Shown one piece after another: positions 1-9,462 of a DNA stretch of 64,000 bases (the first letter of the stretch is position 1; each line of letters starts with the position of its first letter). The stretch covers positions 2,170,001 to 2,234,000 of the forward strand of contig NZ_CP032229.1 in assembly GCF_004328625.1 (NCBI RefSeq), in the 5' to 3' direction. The notes below the pieces were generated by a model. It did not search any database. It was not told the DNA's origin and worked only from the letters and a program-made list of their open reading frames with translations. The translations under genes and the position numbers were made by a program. The stretch is from Streptomyces seoulensis. Lineage in GTDB: Bacteria; Actinomycetota; Actinomycetes; Streptomycetales; Streptomycetaceae.

Positions 1-246
1 GTAGTAGCGGCGGACGTAGGTGAGGACGTAGATCAGCACGGCGGCGGCGACCAGGGCGCCGGCCCAGGGGGCCATGTCGCGGGTGTGGTCGCCGATCACG
101 TCGTCGATGATCACCTTGGTGATCAGCGGGACCACGGCCATGACGGCCATCCCGCCCAGGGAGGCGCCCAGCGCCAGGACGACGTCCTTGGGATGGCGCC
201 AGGCGTATCCCGCCAGCCGTCGCGCCCATCCTCGTTGCGGTCCCAC
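1..246 (-). CDS. ABC transporter, permease/ATPase (N-terminal part only)
   Basis: The first 82 codons of a protein that continues beyond the window edge. The translation has a basic amphipathic start (GPQRGWARRLAGYAW) and then two hydrophobic stretches, VVLALGASLGGMAVMAVVPL and the segment around ALVAAAVLIYVL. The pattern 'VPLITKVIIDDVIGD' between them is typical of transmembrane helix 1 of type-I ABC exporters that fuse permease and ATPase. The GTG start at 246 has a GGAGGA ribosome site 5-6 bases upstream. The ATPase domain lies outside the window, so substrate and any partner cannot be judged. Confidence 0.75.
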   Translation of the reverse strand, partial: MGPQRGWARRLAGYAWRHPKDVVLALGASLGGMAVMAVVPLITKVIIDDVIGDHTRDMAPWAGALVAAAVLIYVLTYVRRYY

Positions 247-402
247 CCGGGTGTCCTCCGTCGCTCTGCCCGATCTTCCGTGAGACACAAACACGGGGGT
301 GCGAGGGGGTATTCCGGGCACTGGCGTGTCGCCCGGCGGGCGGGGTGCCCCGGTCTGTGCTGGAATGCGTCGCGTCGTACGGACCCTGCGCTGGAGGCGG
401 GC

Positions 403-684
403 ATGGACAAGGGCAACATCGACACACCGGACGCGGCCGACCTGGACGCGGCTGCCCGGCGCTACTGCGCCTCGGAGGGCTGGGCCCTGCCGGACGGCAG
501 CTACCCCGTCAGGCCGGCGGACCGGCACGGCGCGGAGGATCTGCGCCGGGCGATCCACGCGGTGGGGCGGGGGCGACGCGATCCGCACGACGAGATCCGG
601 CGGCACGTGGAGGAGCGGGCGGGGGCGCTGGGGCTGACGGCGGAGATCCCGTCGGACTGGAACGCGGACGGGAGTCTTGGCTGA
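403..684 (+). CDS. small conserved protein, unknown function
   Basis: A 93-residue acidic, soluble protein with no signal peptide or membrane segment. The ATG at 403 has GGAGG five bases upstream, which sets the start. The core (ASEGWALPDGSYPV ... ADRHGAEDLRRAIHAVGRG) is a pattern I know from short actinobacterial proteins and from phage-associated proteins of the DUF6582 type. This family link is recall, not a search result. It stands alone, convergent with the secreted hydrolase downstream and sharing its hairpin terminator. No function can be assigned. Confidence 0.65.
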   Translation: MDKGNIDTPDAADLDAAARRYCASEGWALPDGSYPVRPADRHGAEDLRRAIHAVGRGRRDPHDEIRRHVEERAGALGLTAEIPSDWNADGSLG

Positions 685-709
685 GGGAGTGACGGCGGGG
701 GCCGCGAGC

Positions 710-742
710 GCCGGTCACCGTGGGGCGGGCACGGTGACCGGC
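710..742. terminator. hairpin between convergent genes
   Basis: A perfect 12-base inverted repeat, GCCGGTCACCGT / ACGGTGACCGGC, with a 9-base loop. It sits between the small protein ending at 684 and the serine hydrolase ending at 765 on the other strand, so it could end both transcripts. There is no clear T-run, as is usual in Streptomyces. Confidence 0.6.
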
Positions 743-764
743 AGGGGGGGGCGCCCGGTGAGGT

Positions 765-1688
765 TCAGCCCTGCGGCGGGGTGGCGACGAACGCCTCGCG
801 CGGGGTGTTGGTGGGGACGTAGGCGGCGGACCTGACGGCCGTCGGGACGAGGTCCTTGTGGATGACCTTGGCGACGTTCTGGATGGTGGTGACGCCGTAG
901 TCCATCGTGCTGTTGTCCTGGGTCAGCACGGTGATCGTGTAGTCGTGGCCGCCGCCGTTGAAGGTGCCGAGGCTGTGGACGCGCCAGCCGTGGGTGGAGC
1001 GCTGGAGCCAGCCGTTCTTGACGTGCACGGCGACGGTGGAGGGTGCGCCGGCGGGGGTGCCCCAGCGCTGGGACGAGACGACCTTGCCCATCAGCTTCTG
1101 TATGTAGGCACGGGAGTTGTCGCTCAGCACGGAGTTCTTGGCGGTGACGAGCTTCAGCAGCTTCTGCTCGTCGGTGACGTTGATCTGGGTCAGGCCCCAG
1201 TAGCCGTTCGCGCCGGGCGTCGTCTTCGTCATCCCGGCGGCCGCCAGGAAGCCCTTGACCTTCGTCGTGCCGAGCTGCTTCCACAGCTTGCTGGTCGCGG
1301 TGTTGTCCGACTTCGTGATCATCGCGGTGGCGAGCGAGGTCTCGGTGCTCGTCAGGTACCGGTTGTGCTTCTTCGCGTCCCACAGCAGGGTGGCCAGCAC
1401 GGTGACCTTGACGGTGCTGGCGGAGTCGTACGCGCTGGTCGCCCGCAGCGTGCACGTCGTCTTCGTGCCCGCCTCGTACACCCCGAGCGCCACACTCCCC
1501 TTCCGCGTGGCGAGCGCGGCCCCGATGTCCTTGCTGAGCTTGGCCGCGAGCCCGGCCTTGGCGGAGGTGCAACTGACCGCCGTAGCGGCGGATGCGGGGG
1601 CGGCCCCGAGGACGGGCACGAGCAGCGCCCCTCCGACCACGGCAGCGAGCGCGCCTTTCCGGGCGCGGGGTGATATCCGATGCGTCAT
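765..1688 (-). CDS. secreted serine hydrolase, class A beta-lactamase fold
   Basis: A 307-residue protein. Residues 1-35 form a Sec-type signal peptide (basic start, hydrophobic core, ending ASA). The serine-hydrolase motifs are in order: S91-TVK (SxxK nucleophile), S127-DN (SDN loop) and K224-NG (variant of the KTG/KSG strand). I do not see a clear Glu166-type omega-loop motif, so it may be a DD-peptidase-like or non-lactamase member acting on cell-wall material rather than a resistance enzyme. Two cysteines (40 and 79) could form a disulfide. It is monocistronic, facing away from the MFS remnant. Confidence 0.8.
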   Translation of the reverse strand: MTHRISPRARKGALAAVVGGALLVPVLGAAPASAATAVSCTSAKAGLAAKLSKDIGAALATRKGSVALGVYEAGTKTTCTLRATSAYDSASTVKVTVLATLLWDAKKHNRYLTSTETSLATAMITKSDNTATSKLWKQLGTTKVKGFLAAAGMTKTTPGANGYWGLTQINVTDEQKLLKLVTAKNSVLSDNSRAYIQKLMGKVVSSQRWGTPAGAPSTVAVHVKNGWLQRSTHGWRVHSLGTFNGGGHDYTITVLTQDNSTMDYGVTTIQNVAKVIHKDLVPTAVRSAAYVPTNTPREAFVATPPQG

Positions 1689-2009
1689 GCACGGATTGAC
1701 TCTTGGGGAGGGGGGAGGGTTGCACTGGTGTTCGTGGAGGTCTGGGGGGCGGCACCTCCGCCCGACGTGATCATGACGCGATCTCTGCCGCCTCTTGACG
1801 TTCTCTTCGATTGCAAACGACCGTCCCCACCAGGGTCGTTGGGTTGGCGCGTCGACGGAGCGGACGAGAGCGGCACATGGGCGACCGGGGCAGCGACGGC
1901 AAGATACTCGACATCAAGATCGCCGATCTGAAGAAGACGGCTCCGCGTCTCCAGACGCACAGTCACGACGGAGAAGATCGGGCACGCCGCGTCCATCCTC
2001 TCCGACGGC
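1689..2009. other. intergenic, no intact gene seen
   Basis: This stretch holds the promoter side of the serine hydrolase and low-quality reading frames leading into the transporter remnant. The frame of the remnant has a stop at 1929-1931, and no recognisable transporter sequence lies upstream of it in any frame. I see no RNA gene or convincing operator. Confidence 0.5.
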
Positions 2010-2498
2010 ATGGCGAGCGTCCACGAAGCGATGAGCTACCTGCAGAACGTGCTCGGCTTCTCCCCGCTCGCGGCCGGGCTGGCCTTCGGCGTGCTGGGCG
2101 CGGGTACGGTCCTCGGCGGCTCGGCGGCGCCCCGGGTCATCGCCCGGCTGGGCAACAGGCGGACGCTGATCGTCGGCGGCCTCGTCCAGGCGGCGTCCAC
2201 GGCCGCACTGCTGGGCCTCGGCGAAGGACACGGCTCACTGGCGCTCCTGCTCGCCGCCACCTTCACCGGCGGCGTCGGCAACATGCTCGTCATCGTCGGC
2301 TTCATGGCCACCGCCGCCTCCGGCCTGGCCGACCACGAACAGGGCCTCGCCACCGGCCTCACCACGATGACCCAGCAGATCGGCATCACCATGGGCACCC
2401 CGATCATGAGCGCGACCGCCACCACCGCAACGCCCGGCACGACCGCCCCAGCCGTCCTGACGGGCCTGAAGACGGCGATCACGGTGAACACGGCCTAG
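2010..2498 (+). pseudogene. MFS transporter remnant (C-terminal helices only)
   Basis: The reading frame encodes about 160 residues that look like the second half of a DHA2-type (14-helix) drug:H+ antiporter: YLQNVLGFSPLAAGLAF, then hydrophobic helices, then a GLATGLTTMTQQIG segment typical of the penultimate helix. The first half of the transporter is absent, the frame is stopped at 1931, and the ATG at 2010 lacks a ribosome site. The simplest reading is a decayed gene whose 5' part was deleted. A short expressed membrane protein cannot be excluded but is unlikely. Confidence 0.65.
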
Positions 2499-2597
2499 GG
2501 GCCCCAAGCAGCCCTCAAGACAGCCGACTTGCCAGATCTCGTCACACAACGGCCACTCCCCCTTCACCGTCACTTAGGCGTGTCCATGTCACGCTCG

Positions 2598-2625
2598 TTG
2601 TCCGTTCAGTCAACCCGCGTAGATC
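2598..2625 (+). promoter_or_regulatory. candidate promoter of the endonuclease gene
   Basis: TTGTCC (2598-2603), a 16-base spacer and TAGATC (2620-2625) resemble a HrdB-type promoter. The ATG follows nine bases after the -10 and has no ribosome site, which suggests a leaderless or nearly leaderless message. Confidence 0.4.
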
Positions 2626-2634
2626 GGCACCCTC

Positions 2635-3438
2635 ATGCCCGTGACGCACATGCACCGTTGGAAGGCTCCGGCGCTGGCCGTTTCGGCTCTGCTTGTCGGA
2701 CTCACCCTGCCCGCCGCGGCCGCCGGCCCGGCGAGCGCGACGACGACCTCGTACGACACCACGTACTACAAGAACGCCGTCGGCAAGACGGGCGCGAGTC
2801 TCAAGTCCTCGCTGCACACCATCATCAGCAGCCAGAGCAAGATCTCGTACTCGGCGGTCTGGGACGCGCTGAAGGTCACCGACCAGGACCCGAACAACAG
2901 CAACAACGTGATCCTGCTCTACAGCGGCGTCTCGCGTGCCAAGTCCCTGAGCGGGGGCAGCACCGGCGACTGGAACCGCGAGCACGTGTGGGCCAAGTCG
3001 CACGGCGACTTCGGCGAGGTGACCGGCCCCGGCACCGACCTGCACCACCTGCGCCCGGCGGACGTGTCGGTCAACAGCGTCCGCGGCAACAAGGACTTCG
3101 ACGACGGCGGCAGCGCGGTCAGCGGCGGGGGCGGCAGCCTCACCGACTCCGACTCCTTCGAGCCGCGCGACGCGGACAAGGGCGACGTGGCCCGGATGAT
3201 CCTCTACATGGCCGTCCGCTACGACGGGGGCGACGGCTTCGCCGACCTGGAGCCCAACGAGAAGGTCGACAACGGCAGCAACCCGTACATCGGGAAACTG
3301 TCCGTCCTCAAGCAGTGGAACGACGAGGACCCGCCGAGCGCCTTCGAGGAGAAGCGCAACCAGGTCATCTACGACACCTACCAGCACAACCGGAACCCGT
3401 TCATCGACCACCCGGAGTGGGTCGACGCGATCTGGTAG
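2635..3438 (+). CDS. secreted endonuclease I family nuclease
   Basis: A 267-residue protein with a signal peptide (about 1-37, ending PASA). The catalytic ββα-metal region is clear: NREHVWAKSHGDF (the His and Arg around the metal site), TDLHHLRPAD and the following N-x-x-RGN. These are hallmarks of the EndA/NucM/endonuclease I family, which cut DNA (some members RNA) non-specifically using Mg2+. Length is normal for a single-domain secreted member. It is monocistronic with its own terminator. A likely role is extracellular nucleic-acid scavenging. The ATG at 2644+6 is an alternative start, but the signal peptide is complete either way. Confidence 0.88.
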   Translation: MPVTHMHRWKAPALAVSALLVGLTLPAAAAGPASATTTSYDTTYYKNAVGKTGASLKSSLHTIISSQSKISYSAVWDALKVTDQDPNNSNNVILLYSGVSRAKSLSGGSTGDWNREHVWAKSHGDFGEVTGPGTDLHHLRPADVSVNSVRGNKDFDDGGSAVSGGGGSLTDSDSFEPRDADKGDVARMILYMAVRYDGGDGFADLEPNEKVDNGSNPYIGKLSVLKQWNDEDPPSAFEEKRNQVIYDTYQHNRNPFIDHPEWVDAIW

Positions 3439-3448
3439 GAGCAGCACG

Positions 3449-3491
3449 ACGGTGGTGAACTCCCCCGCGCGAAGGGGGAGTTCACCACCGT
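3449..3491. terminator. strong bidirectional hairpin
   Basis: A perfect 18-base inverted repeat (arms 3449-3466 and 3474-3491, core GGTGGTGAACTCCCCC) with a 7-base loop between the convergent endonuclease and TPP-enzyme genes. Confidence 0.85.
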
Positions 3492-3499
3492 GCGGCCGG

Positions 3500-5185
3500 T
3501 CAGCCCAAGTGCGTGGGCGCGAACATCCGCAGTACCGCCGGCAGTACGACCACCGACGGGCCCGGTGCGGCCAGCGCCTTGGCGAGGTCCGCTTCCAGGG
3601 TCTCCGGGGAGGTGCGGACGCCCGGTACTCCGAAGGACTCCGCGAGGGCGACGTAGTCCGGGCGGGTCAGCTCGGTGGCGGTCGGCTCGCCGAAGGCGTC
3701 CGTCATGTACTCGCGGAGGATGCCGTAGCCGCCGTCGTCGACGATGAGCCAGGTGACGGGGAGGCCGTACTGCTTGGCCGTCGCCAGCTCGGCGATGGAG
3801 TACAGCGCGCCCCCGTCGCCGGAGACGGCGAGGACCGGGCGGGTCGGGTCGGCCGCGGCCGCGCCGAGGGCGGCGGGGAAGCCGTAGCCGAGGCCGCCCG
3901 CGCCCTGGGCGGAGTGCATGGTGTTGGCGCCGCGCGGGTCGAAGGCGGACCAGGCCCAGTAGGCGAGGATCGTCATGTCCCAGAAGGACGGCGAGCCGGC
4001 CGGGAGCGCACGGCGGACGGAGGCCAACACGTCCTGCTCCAGGCTGAGTTCCTGACCGGCGATACGGTCACCGATCCGGGCGAGCACGTCCCGGACCCGT
4101 TCCGGCGCCGTGCCGTCGGTCCGCTCGGACACCGTCTCCAGCAGGGCCTGGAGCGCGAGGCGGGCGTCGGCGTGGATGCCCAGCGCCGGGTGGTTGGACT
4201 CCAGCTTGCCGAGGTCGGCCTCGATCTGGATCACCCGGCCGCGCGGCTTGAACGTGTGGTAGTTCGAGGAGAGTTCACCGAGCCCCGACCCGACCACCAG
4301 CAGGACGTCCGCGTCCTCCAGCAGGTCGGTCATGTGCCGGTCCTCCAGCCAGGACTGGAGGGACAGCGGGTGCTCCCAGGGGAAGGCACCCTTGCCGCCG
4401 AAGGTGGTCACCACGGGGGCGTCCAGCTTCTCCGCGAGCCGGCGCAGCTTGCCCGAGGCGTCCGCCCGTACGACCCCCCCGCCCGCGATGATCGCGGGTC
4501 GCAGCGCACGGGACAGCAAGTCGGCTGCCACAGCCGTGAGTTCGACGCGCGGGACGAGTTCCTCCGGGGTCGCGTCCGGGGCCGTCACCACCGGCAGCGA
4601 GGTCTGAGCCAGCAGCACGTCCTGCGGGATCTCCACCCACACCGGCCCGTGCGGAGCGGTCAGCGCCGAACGCCAGGCTTCCGCGATGGCCGACGGGATC
4701 TGCGACTGCGAGCGCACCGTGTGAACCGACTTCACCACCCCCCGGAACGATGCCGACTGATCCGGGAGTTCGTGCAGATAACCGTGCCGGCCACCGCCCA
4801 GGCCGGCGGTCGGGATCTGGCTGCTGATCGCCAGCACCGGCGCCGACGCCGACGCCGCCTCCTGGAGCGCCGCCAGCGAGGTCAGCGCGCCCGGCCCGGT
4901 GGAGAGCAGCAGCGGCGCCGCCTCCCCGGTGATCCGGCCGTACGCGTCCGCCGCGAAGCCCGCGTTGTTCTCCACCCTGAGGCCGACGTAGCGCAGCGAG
5001 GAGCGGCGCAGCGCGTCGAACATGCCGAGCGCGTGCTGGCCGGGCAGGCCGAAGACGGTGGTCGCGCCGAGCCCGGCCAGGGTCTCCACGACCAGGTCGC
5101 CGCCGTTGCGCCCCGGCGGGGGATTCAGGGCCGCCTCTGTCTGCGCCTCGGTCGGGCGGAGTTCCAGGTCGTGGTCGTGCGTCAC
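3500..5185 (-). CDS. TPP-dependent enzyme, acetolactate-synthase-like
   Basis: A 561-residue protein with the three-domain layout of the acetolactate synthase/benzoylformate decarboxylase superfamily. The conserved TPP-activating glutamate is present (E72 in GLRVENNAGFAADAYGR), as is the GDG...N-type TPP/Mg2+ motif (SGDGGALYSIAELATAKQYGLP...). The ATG has a good context and the gene starts 6 bases after the agmatinase gene ends, so the two are co-transcribed. Because it travels with a ureohydrolase, a symporter and a PucR regulator rather than ilvN/ilvC, it is probably a catabolic carboligase or decarboxylase acting on the product chain of the guanidino compound, not the biosynthetic enzyme. 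Its exact reaction cannot be read from sequence. Confidence 0.82.
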   Translation of the reverse strand: MTHDHDLELRPTEAQTEAALNPPPGRNGGDLVVETLAGLGATTVFGLPGQHALGMFDALRRSSLRYVGLRVENNAGFAADAYGRITGEAAPLLLSTGPGALTSLAALQEAASASAPVLAISSQIPTAGLGGGRHGYLHELPDQSASFRGVVKSVHTVRSQSQIPSAIAEAWRSALTAPHGPVWVEIPQDVLLAQTSLPVVTAPDATPEELVPRVELTAVAADLLSRALRPAIIAGGGVVRADASGKLRRLAEKLDAPVVTTFGGKGAFPWEHPLSLQSWLEDRHMTDLLEDADVLLVVGSGLGELSSNYHTFKPRGRVIQIEADLGKLESNHPALGIHADARLALQALLETVSERTDGTAPERVRDVLARIGDRIAGQELSLEQDVLASVRRALPAGSPSFWDMTILAYWAWSAFDPRGANTMHSAQGAGGLGYGFPAALGAAAADPTRPVLAVSGDGGALYSIAELATAKQYGLPVTWLIVDDGGYGILREYMTDAFGEPTATELTRPDYVALAESFGVPGVRTSPETLEADLAKALAAPGPSVVVLPAVLRMFAPTHLG

Positions 5186-5190
5186 GTCGC

Positions 5191-6162
5191 TTACGCGTCC
5201 TTCCGGGCCGCCGCGATCTGACGGCTCATGATGGTGGTGAGTTCGTACGCCGTGTGCGAGGCCGCGACCGACGTGATCTCGGCGTGGTCGTAGGCCGGGG
5301 CGACCTCGACCACGTCGGCCGAGACGAGGTTGCAGGAGGCGAGGCCGCGCAGGATCTCCAGCAGCTCGCGGGAGGTCATGCCGCCCGCCTCCGGGGTGCC
5401 GGTGCCCGGGGCGTGCGCCGGGTCGAGGCAGTCGATGTCGATGGAGATGTACAGCGGGCGGTCCCCGATGCGCTGGCGGAGCTGGTCGGCGACCTCGTCC
5501 GCGCCCCGGCGGTAGACGTCGGCGGAGGTGACGATGCCGAAGCCCATCTTCTCGTCGTCCGTCAGGTCCTGCTTGCCGTACAGCGGGCCGCGCGTGCCGA
5601 CGTGGGACAGCGCCTCGGTGTCGAGGATGCCCTCCTCCACCGCGCGGCGGAACGGGGTGCCGTGGGTGTACTCGGCGCCGAAGTAGGTGTCCCAGGTGTC
5701 GAGGTGCGCGTCGAAGTGCAGCAGCGCCACCGGGCCGTGCTTCCTGGCGACCGAGCGCAGCAGGGGCAGCGCGATGGTGTGGTCACCGCCCAGCGTCATC
5801 AGGCGGGCGCCGGTGCCGAGCAGGTCGTCGGCGGCGGCCTCGATGGTGTCGACGGCCTCGTTGATGTTGAACGGGTTCACCGCGATGTCGCCGCCGTCCG
5901 CGACCTGCGCGAGGGCGAAGGGCGAGGCGTCCTGGGCGGGGTTGTACGGGCGCAGCAGCCGGGACGCCTCGCGGATGGCGTTGCCGCCGAAGCGGGCGCC
6001 GGGCCGGTACGAGACGCCGGAGTCGAACGGCACGCCGACCACGGCGACGTCCGCGCGGCCGACCTCGTCCAGCCGGGGCAGCCGGGCGAAGGTCGCGGGG
6101 CCCGCGTAGCGCGGGACGCGGGAGGAGTCGACGGGCCCGCGGGGCGTCTCGGAGCTGCTCAT
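5191..6162 (-). CDS. speB: agmatinase-family ureohydrolase
   Basis: A 323-residue arginase/agmatinase-fold enzyme that hydrolyses a guanidino compound to an amine and urea. All Mn2+ ligand motifs are present: GGDH (125-128), DAHLD (151-155) and D242-x-D244-x-x-D247. The ATG at 6162 follows a GGAAGAAGG ribosome site and the internal sequence [17 protein letters not shown] matches the family N-terminus. It is the first gene of a pair with the TPP enzyme. The substrate could be agmatine, 4-guanidinobutyrate or another guanidino acid. The speB name reflects family, not proven activity. Confidence 0.85.
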   Translation of the reverse strand: MSSSETPRGPVDSSRVPRYAGPATFARLPRLDEVGRADVAVVGVPFDSGVSYRPGARFGGNAIREASRLLRPYNPAQDASPFALAQVADGGDIAVNPFNINEAVDTIEAAADDLLGTGARLMTLGGDHTIALPLLRSVARKHGPVALLHFDAHLDTWDTYFGAEYTHGTPFRRAVEEGILDTEALSHVGTRGPLYGKQDLTDDEKMGFGIVTSADVYRRGADEVADQLRQRIGDRPLYISIDIDCLDPAHAPGTGTPEAGGMTSRELLEILRGLASCNLVSADVVEVAPAYDHAEITSVAASHTAYELTTIMSRQIAAARKDA

Positions 6163-6218
6163 TCTGAAATGCCTTCTTCCTTGCGCTTCGTCGCGCATGT
6201 ACTGCTTTCCGTACGACT

Positions 6219-7679
6219 CTACTGGTGAGCCGGTACCGGTTCGGACGGGAGTTCGGGGGACTTGCCGGCGAGGCGGTCGCGCCAGACGGCGAGGACGCGT
6301 TCGTCGGTGGGCCTGGTCGCCAGGGAGACCACCAGATAGGCGGCGAGGGAGGCGAGCAGGCCGTAGTAGACGGGCTCGTTGGCGAGGATGCCGTAGCCGG
6401 CCATCAGACCGATCACCGCGAGGCCGCCGACGATCACGGCGGCGAGCGCGCCCTGCACGGTGCCGCGCTTCCACAGCAGGCCGCCGAGGATCGGCACCAG
6501 CAGCCCGCCGACGAGCAGGTTGTAGGCGACGGTCAGCGCCTCGACCACGTTGTTCAGCGCGATGGCGGTGCCGATCACACCGACGCCCATGATCAGGATG
6601 AAGACGCGGTTGCCCCTCACCTCGTCGTGCTCCTCGCCGCCGGGGCGGACGATGCCGCGCAGCCGGGACCAGATGTCGTTGTTGGCGACGGTCGCGCAGG
6701 CGATCAGGGCGCCGGAGGAGGTGGACATCACGGCGGCGAGGGCGGCGGCCAGCACCAGACCCCGTACACCGATGGGGAGTTCGTCCTTGACGATGGTGGC
6801 GAAGGCGTCGTCGGGGCTGGCGAGCCCCGGGTAGAGCACCTTGGCCGCGGTGCCGATCACCGAGCCGGCCACCGCGTAGACCAGACAGTACGTGCCGGAC
6901 GCGGTGCCTCCCCACCGGGCGGTGCGGTCGTCGCGGGCGGTGAACACGCGCTGCCAGATGTCCTGGCCGATCAGCATGCCGAAGGTGTAGATCAGGACGT
7001 AGGTGAAGATCGTCTCGCCGCCGATGCCCAGCGGGTCGAAGTACGAGGTCGGCAGCTTGGCCTTCATCCCGGAGAAGCCGCCCGCCTTGACCACCGCGAT
7101 GGGCAGCAGCAGGAGCAGCACGCCGATGGTCTTCACCACGAACTGCACCATGTCGGTGAGCGTGATCGACCACATGCCGCCGAGGGTGGAGTAGGCGACG
7201 ACGATCGAGCCGCCGAGGACGATCGCCAGGGTGCGGTTCATGTCGAACAGCACGTCGAAGATGGTGGCGTAGGCGATGGTCGAGGTGACCGCCAGCATCA
7301 GGGTGTACGCCCACATGACCACGCCGGAGATGACCCCGGCCCGGCCGCCGTAGCGCAGGTCCAGCATCTCGGAGACGGTGTAGACCTTCAGCCGGGCGAT
7401 GCGGGCCGAGAAGAACACCGACAGGGCGAGCAGGCCGAGGCCGATGGTGAAGACCATCCAGGCGCCGGAGAGGCCGTACTTGTAGCCGAGGCCGACCCCG
7501 CCGATGGTGGACGCGCCGCCGAGCACGATCGCGGCCATGGTGCCGGAGTACATGACCGGGCCCAGTCTGCGGCCGGCCACCAGGAACTCGCTCTTGGACT
7601 TGGCACGGCGCATGCCCCACCAGCCCATGGCCAGCATCCCGGCGAGATAGACGACGATCACTGTGTAGTCGACGGCCAT
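6219..7679 (-). CDS. sodium:solute symporter (SSS family)
   Basis: A 486-residue integral membrane protein with about 13 hydrophobic helices, starting with the family-typical out-facing helix ([23 protein letters not shown]) and the [12 protein letters not shown] / [15 protein letters not shown] signature of helix 2. It most resembles the proline/solute branch of the SSS family. It is upstream of, and co-oriented with, the ureohydrolase and TPP-enzyme genes, 56 bases apart, so it likely imports the substrate of that pathway with Na+. The ATG at 7679 follows GGAGGGCCC. Specificity is inferred from context only. Confidence 0.85.
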   Translation of the reverse strand: MAVDYTVIVVYLAGMLAMGWWGMRRAKSKSEFLVAGRRLGPVMYSGTMAAIVLGGASTIGGVGLGYKYGLSGAWMVFTIGLGLLALSVFFSARIARLKVYTVSEMLDLRYGGRAGVISGVVMWAYTLMLAVTSTIAYATIFDVLFDMNRTLAIVLGGSIVVAYSTLGGMWSITLTDMVQFVVKTIGVLLLLLPIAVVKAGGFSGMKAKLPTSYFDPLGIGGETIFTYVLIYTFGMLIGQDIWQRVFTARDDRTARWGGTASGTYCLVYAVAGSVIGTAAKVLYPGLASPDDAFATIVKDELPIGVRGLVLAAALAAVMSTSSGALIACATVANNDIWSRLRGIVRPGGEEHDEVRGNRVFILIMGVGVIGTAIALNNVVEALTVAYNLLVGGLLVPILGGLLWKRGTVQGALAAVIVGGLAVIGLMAGYGILANEPVYYGLLASLAAYLVVSLATRPTDERVLAVWRDRLAGKSPELPSEPVPAHQ

Positions 7680-7831
7680 GGGCTGGGGCCCTCCTTCGCG
7701 CGCTTGTCCGGTGGCGTGTCGTGCTCTGGCGTGGGGGTGTCGACGGCAGCGGTTCGCGGGGACATCCGCCCGTACCCGCGGCTGCCGTTCCGCTAGACGA
7801 TAGGTGGCCGGAAAGCGACTGCGAAGTGTAC

Positions 7832-7848
7832 GTTTCATCCATATGAAC
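7832..7848. promoter_or_regulatory. candidate operator between symporter and pucR-type gene
   Basis: Imperfect inverted repeat GTTTCAT-ccat-ATGAAC in the divergent intergenic region, 27 bases before the PucR start. It is placed where a regulator could act on both directions. No experimental site is known to me. Confidence 0.3.
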
Positions 7849-7874
7849 GGGGTGGACCGGAGGATGTGCACACC

Positions 7875-9392
7875 ATGTCGGAGCCGACCGCCCCGTCCGT
7901 CCCGCCGACCCCGCCCGTACCGCTCTCCGCGCTGCTGGCCCGCGAGGACCTGGGTCTGCGCCAGATCGCCGGTCCCCCGGCGCCGGACACCGTGATCCAC
8001 TGGGCGCACACCTCGGAGATGGCCGACCCGTACCCGTATCTGCTGGGCGGCGAGCTGCTGCTGACGGCGGGGGTGCACGTGCCGGAGGCTGCTGGAGCCG
8101 ATGGGGGTGCCCCCCGCTCGAGCGAAGCCGAGAGCTCGGGGGACTACTTCGAGGACTACGTGTCCCGGATCGTCGCGGCCGGCGGCGCGGCCCTCGGCTT
8201 CGGGCTGGCCCCGGTGCACGACACGGTGCCACGCGCGCTGGTCGCCGCCTGCGAGGCGTACGGGCTTCCGCTGCTGGAGGTGCCGCCCCGGACCACGTTC
8301 TCCGGGGTGGCCCGCGCGGTGTGGCAGCTGATGGCGCAGGCCCGGCTCGCCGAGCTGCGCCGGGTCACCGAGGCCCAGCAGAGCCTCGCGGCCGCCGCCT
8401 CCCGTCCCGACCCGGTCCCCTCGGTGCTGCGCCAGCTCGCCCAGCGCCTCTCCGCGCACGCCCTGCTGTACGGCCCGGACGGCACGGTGATCGCGAGCGC
8501 GGGCCGCGCCCCGGTGCCGGGCACCCAGGAGGCGCTGCGGAAACTGACGGCGGTGGTACGGCCGGACACCGCACGGGAGGCTCCCGCCTCGGCCACCGAT
8601 GCCCTGGCGGACACCCAGCTCGCCGCCTACGCGCTCGGCGGGAGCAGCGGGTTCGTGCTCGGTGTTGCCACGCGCGGGCGTGAACCGGCCGACCACACCA
8701 TCGCCTCCGTCGCCGCCGTCCTGCTCTCCCTGCTGACCGGCGAGCACCAGAGCGGGGCGGGCGCGGCCCGGTCCTCGGCACTGGTGCGGCTGCTGCTGGG
8801 CGCGGCCCCGGCGGAGGTGGCCGGGCTGCTGGGGAGCGGCGGGCGGTGGCTCGTCGTGCACGCCCGCCCGGAGCACGGCACCCCCGACCCCGTGGGCGCG
8901 ACCGCCCTCGGCGCGGCGCTCGGCTCACCCCTGATCGACCTGGGCCGGGACGTCGTACGCGTCCTCGTGCCCGCCGGGCGGGAGCCGGCCGCGCAGCCCG
9001 GCTGGACGCTGGGCGTCGGCGCGCCCGCCGAACCCGACGGCTGGCCGGCCGCCGACGCGCAGGCCGCCCGCGCGCTGGCCCGCGCCCGCGCCACCCGCGC
9101 CCCGCTGGTCCGGCACGGCGTCCGGCCGGGCCTGACCGAACTGGTGCCGCGCGCGGACGCGGAGGAGTACGCGCGAACCCTCCTCGCCCCGCTCGCGGCG
9201 GCCCCGGCGCTCACCGAGACCCTGCGCACCTGGCTTTCCCTGCACGGGAGTTGGGACCGTACGGCCGTCGCGCTGGACGTGCACCGCAACACCGTCCGCC
9301 AGCGCGTCACCCGCTGCGCGACCCTCCTCGGCACGGATCTGGACGATCCGGACGTACGCATGGAGCTGTGGTTCGCGCTGCGCGACCGATGA
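7875..9392 (+). CDS. PucR-family transcriptional regulator
   Basis: A 505-residue regulator. The N-terminal half is a PucR sensor domain ([17 protein letters not shown] ... [26 protein letters not shown]). The C-terminus is the PucR-type helix-turn-helix ([23 protein letters not shown]) that binds DNA. The ATG at 7875 is chosen over the GTG at 7866 because GGAGG at 7859-7863 gives 11 bases of spacing instead of 2. Divergent from the symporter-ureohydrolase-TPP genes, it is their likely regulator. Odd feature: residues about 76-89 ([14 protein letters not shown]) are encoded by a copy of a common Streptomyces palindromic repeat inserted in frame. Confidence 0.85.
   Translation: MSEPTAPSVPPTPPVPLSALLAREDLGLRQIAGPPAPDTVIHWAHTSEMADPYPYLLGGELLLTAGVHVPEAAGADGGAPRSSEAESSGDYFEDYVSRIVAAGGAALGFGLAPVHDTVPRALVAACEAYGLPLLEVPPRTTFSGVARAVWQLMAQARLAELRRVTEAQQSLAAAASRPDPVPSVLRQLAQRLSAHALLYGPDGTVIASAGRAPVPGTQEALRKLTAVVRPDTAREAPASATDALADTQLAAYALGGSSGFVLGVATRGREPADHTIASVAAVLLSLLTGEHQSGAGAARSSALVRLLLGAAPAEVAGLLGSGGRWLVVHARPEHGTPDPVGATALGAALGSPLIDLGRDVVRVLVPAGREPAAQPGWTLGVGAPAEPDGWPAADAQAARALARARATRAPLVRHGVRPGLTELVPRADAEEYARTLLAPLAAAPALTETLRTWLSLHGSWDRTAVALDVHRNTVRQRVTRCATLLGTDLDDPDVRMELWFALRDR
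8102..8142. repeat. palindromic genomic repeat inside the PucR gene
   Basis: TGGGGGTGCCCCCCGCTCG followed by a short spacer and GAGCTCGGGGG. It forms a hairpin and belongs to the G/C-rich palindromic repeats frequently seen between Streptomyces genes. Here it lies within an ORF and stays in frame. A related copy is at 37563-37594. Confidence 0.7.
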
Positions 9393-9462
9393 TCCACCGG
9401 GATCGCCCGGAAGAGGGGCGTCCCGGAGACGGCGGATCGTTCGCTGCCCCACAATGGGGGGC

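Noticed and set aside
3500..6162. Clavulanic-acid-type cluster (TPP enzyme CeaS plus ureohydrolase Pah next to a beta-lactamase-like protein)
   Set aside because: There is no beta-lactam synthetase or clavaminate synthase gene. The TPP/agmatinase pair with a symporter and PucR regulator is a common catabolic arrangement.
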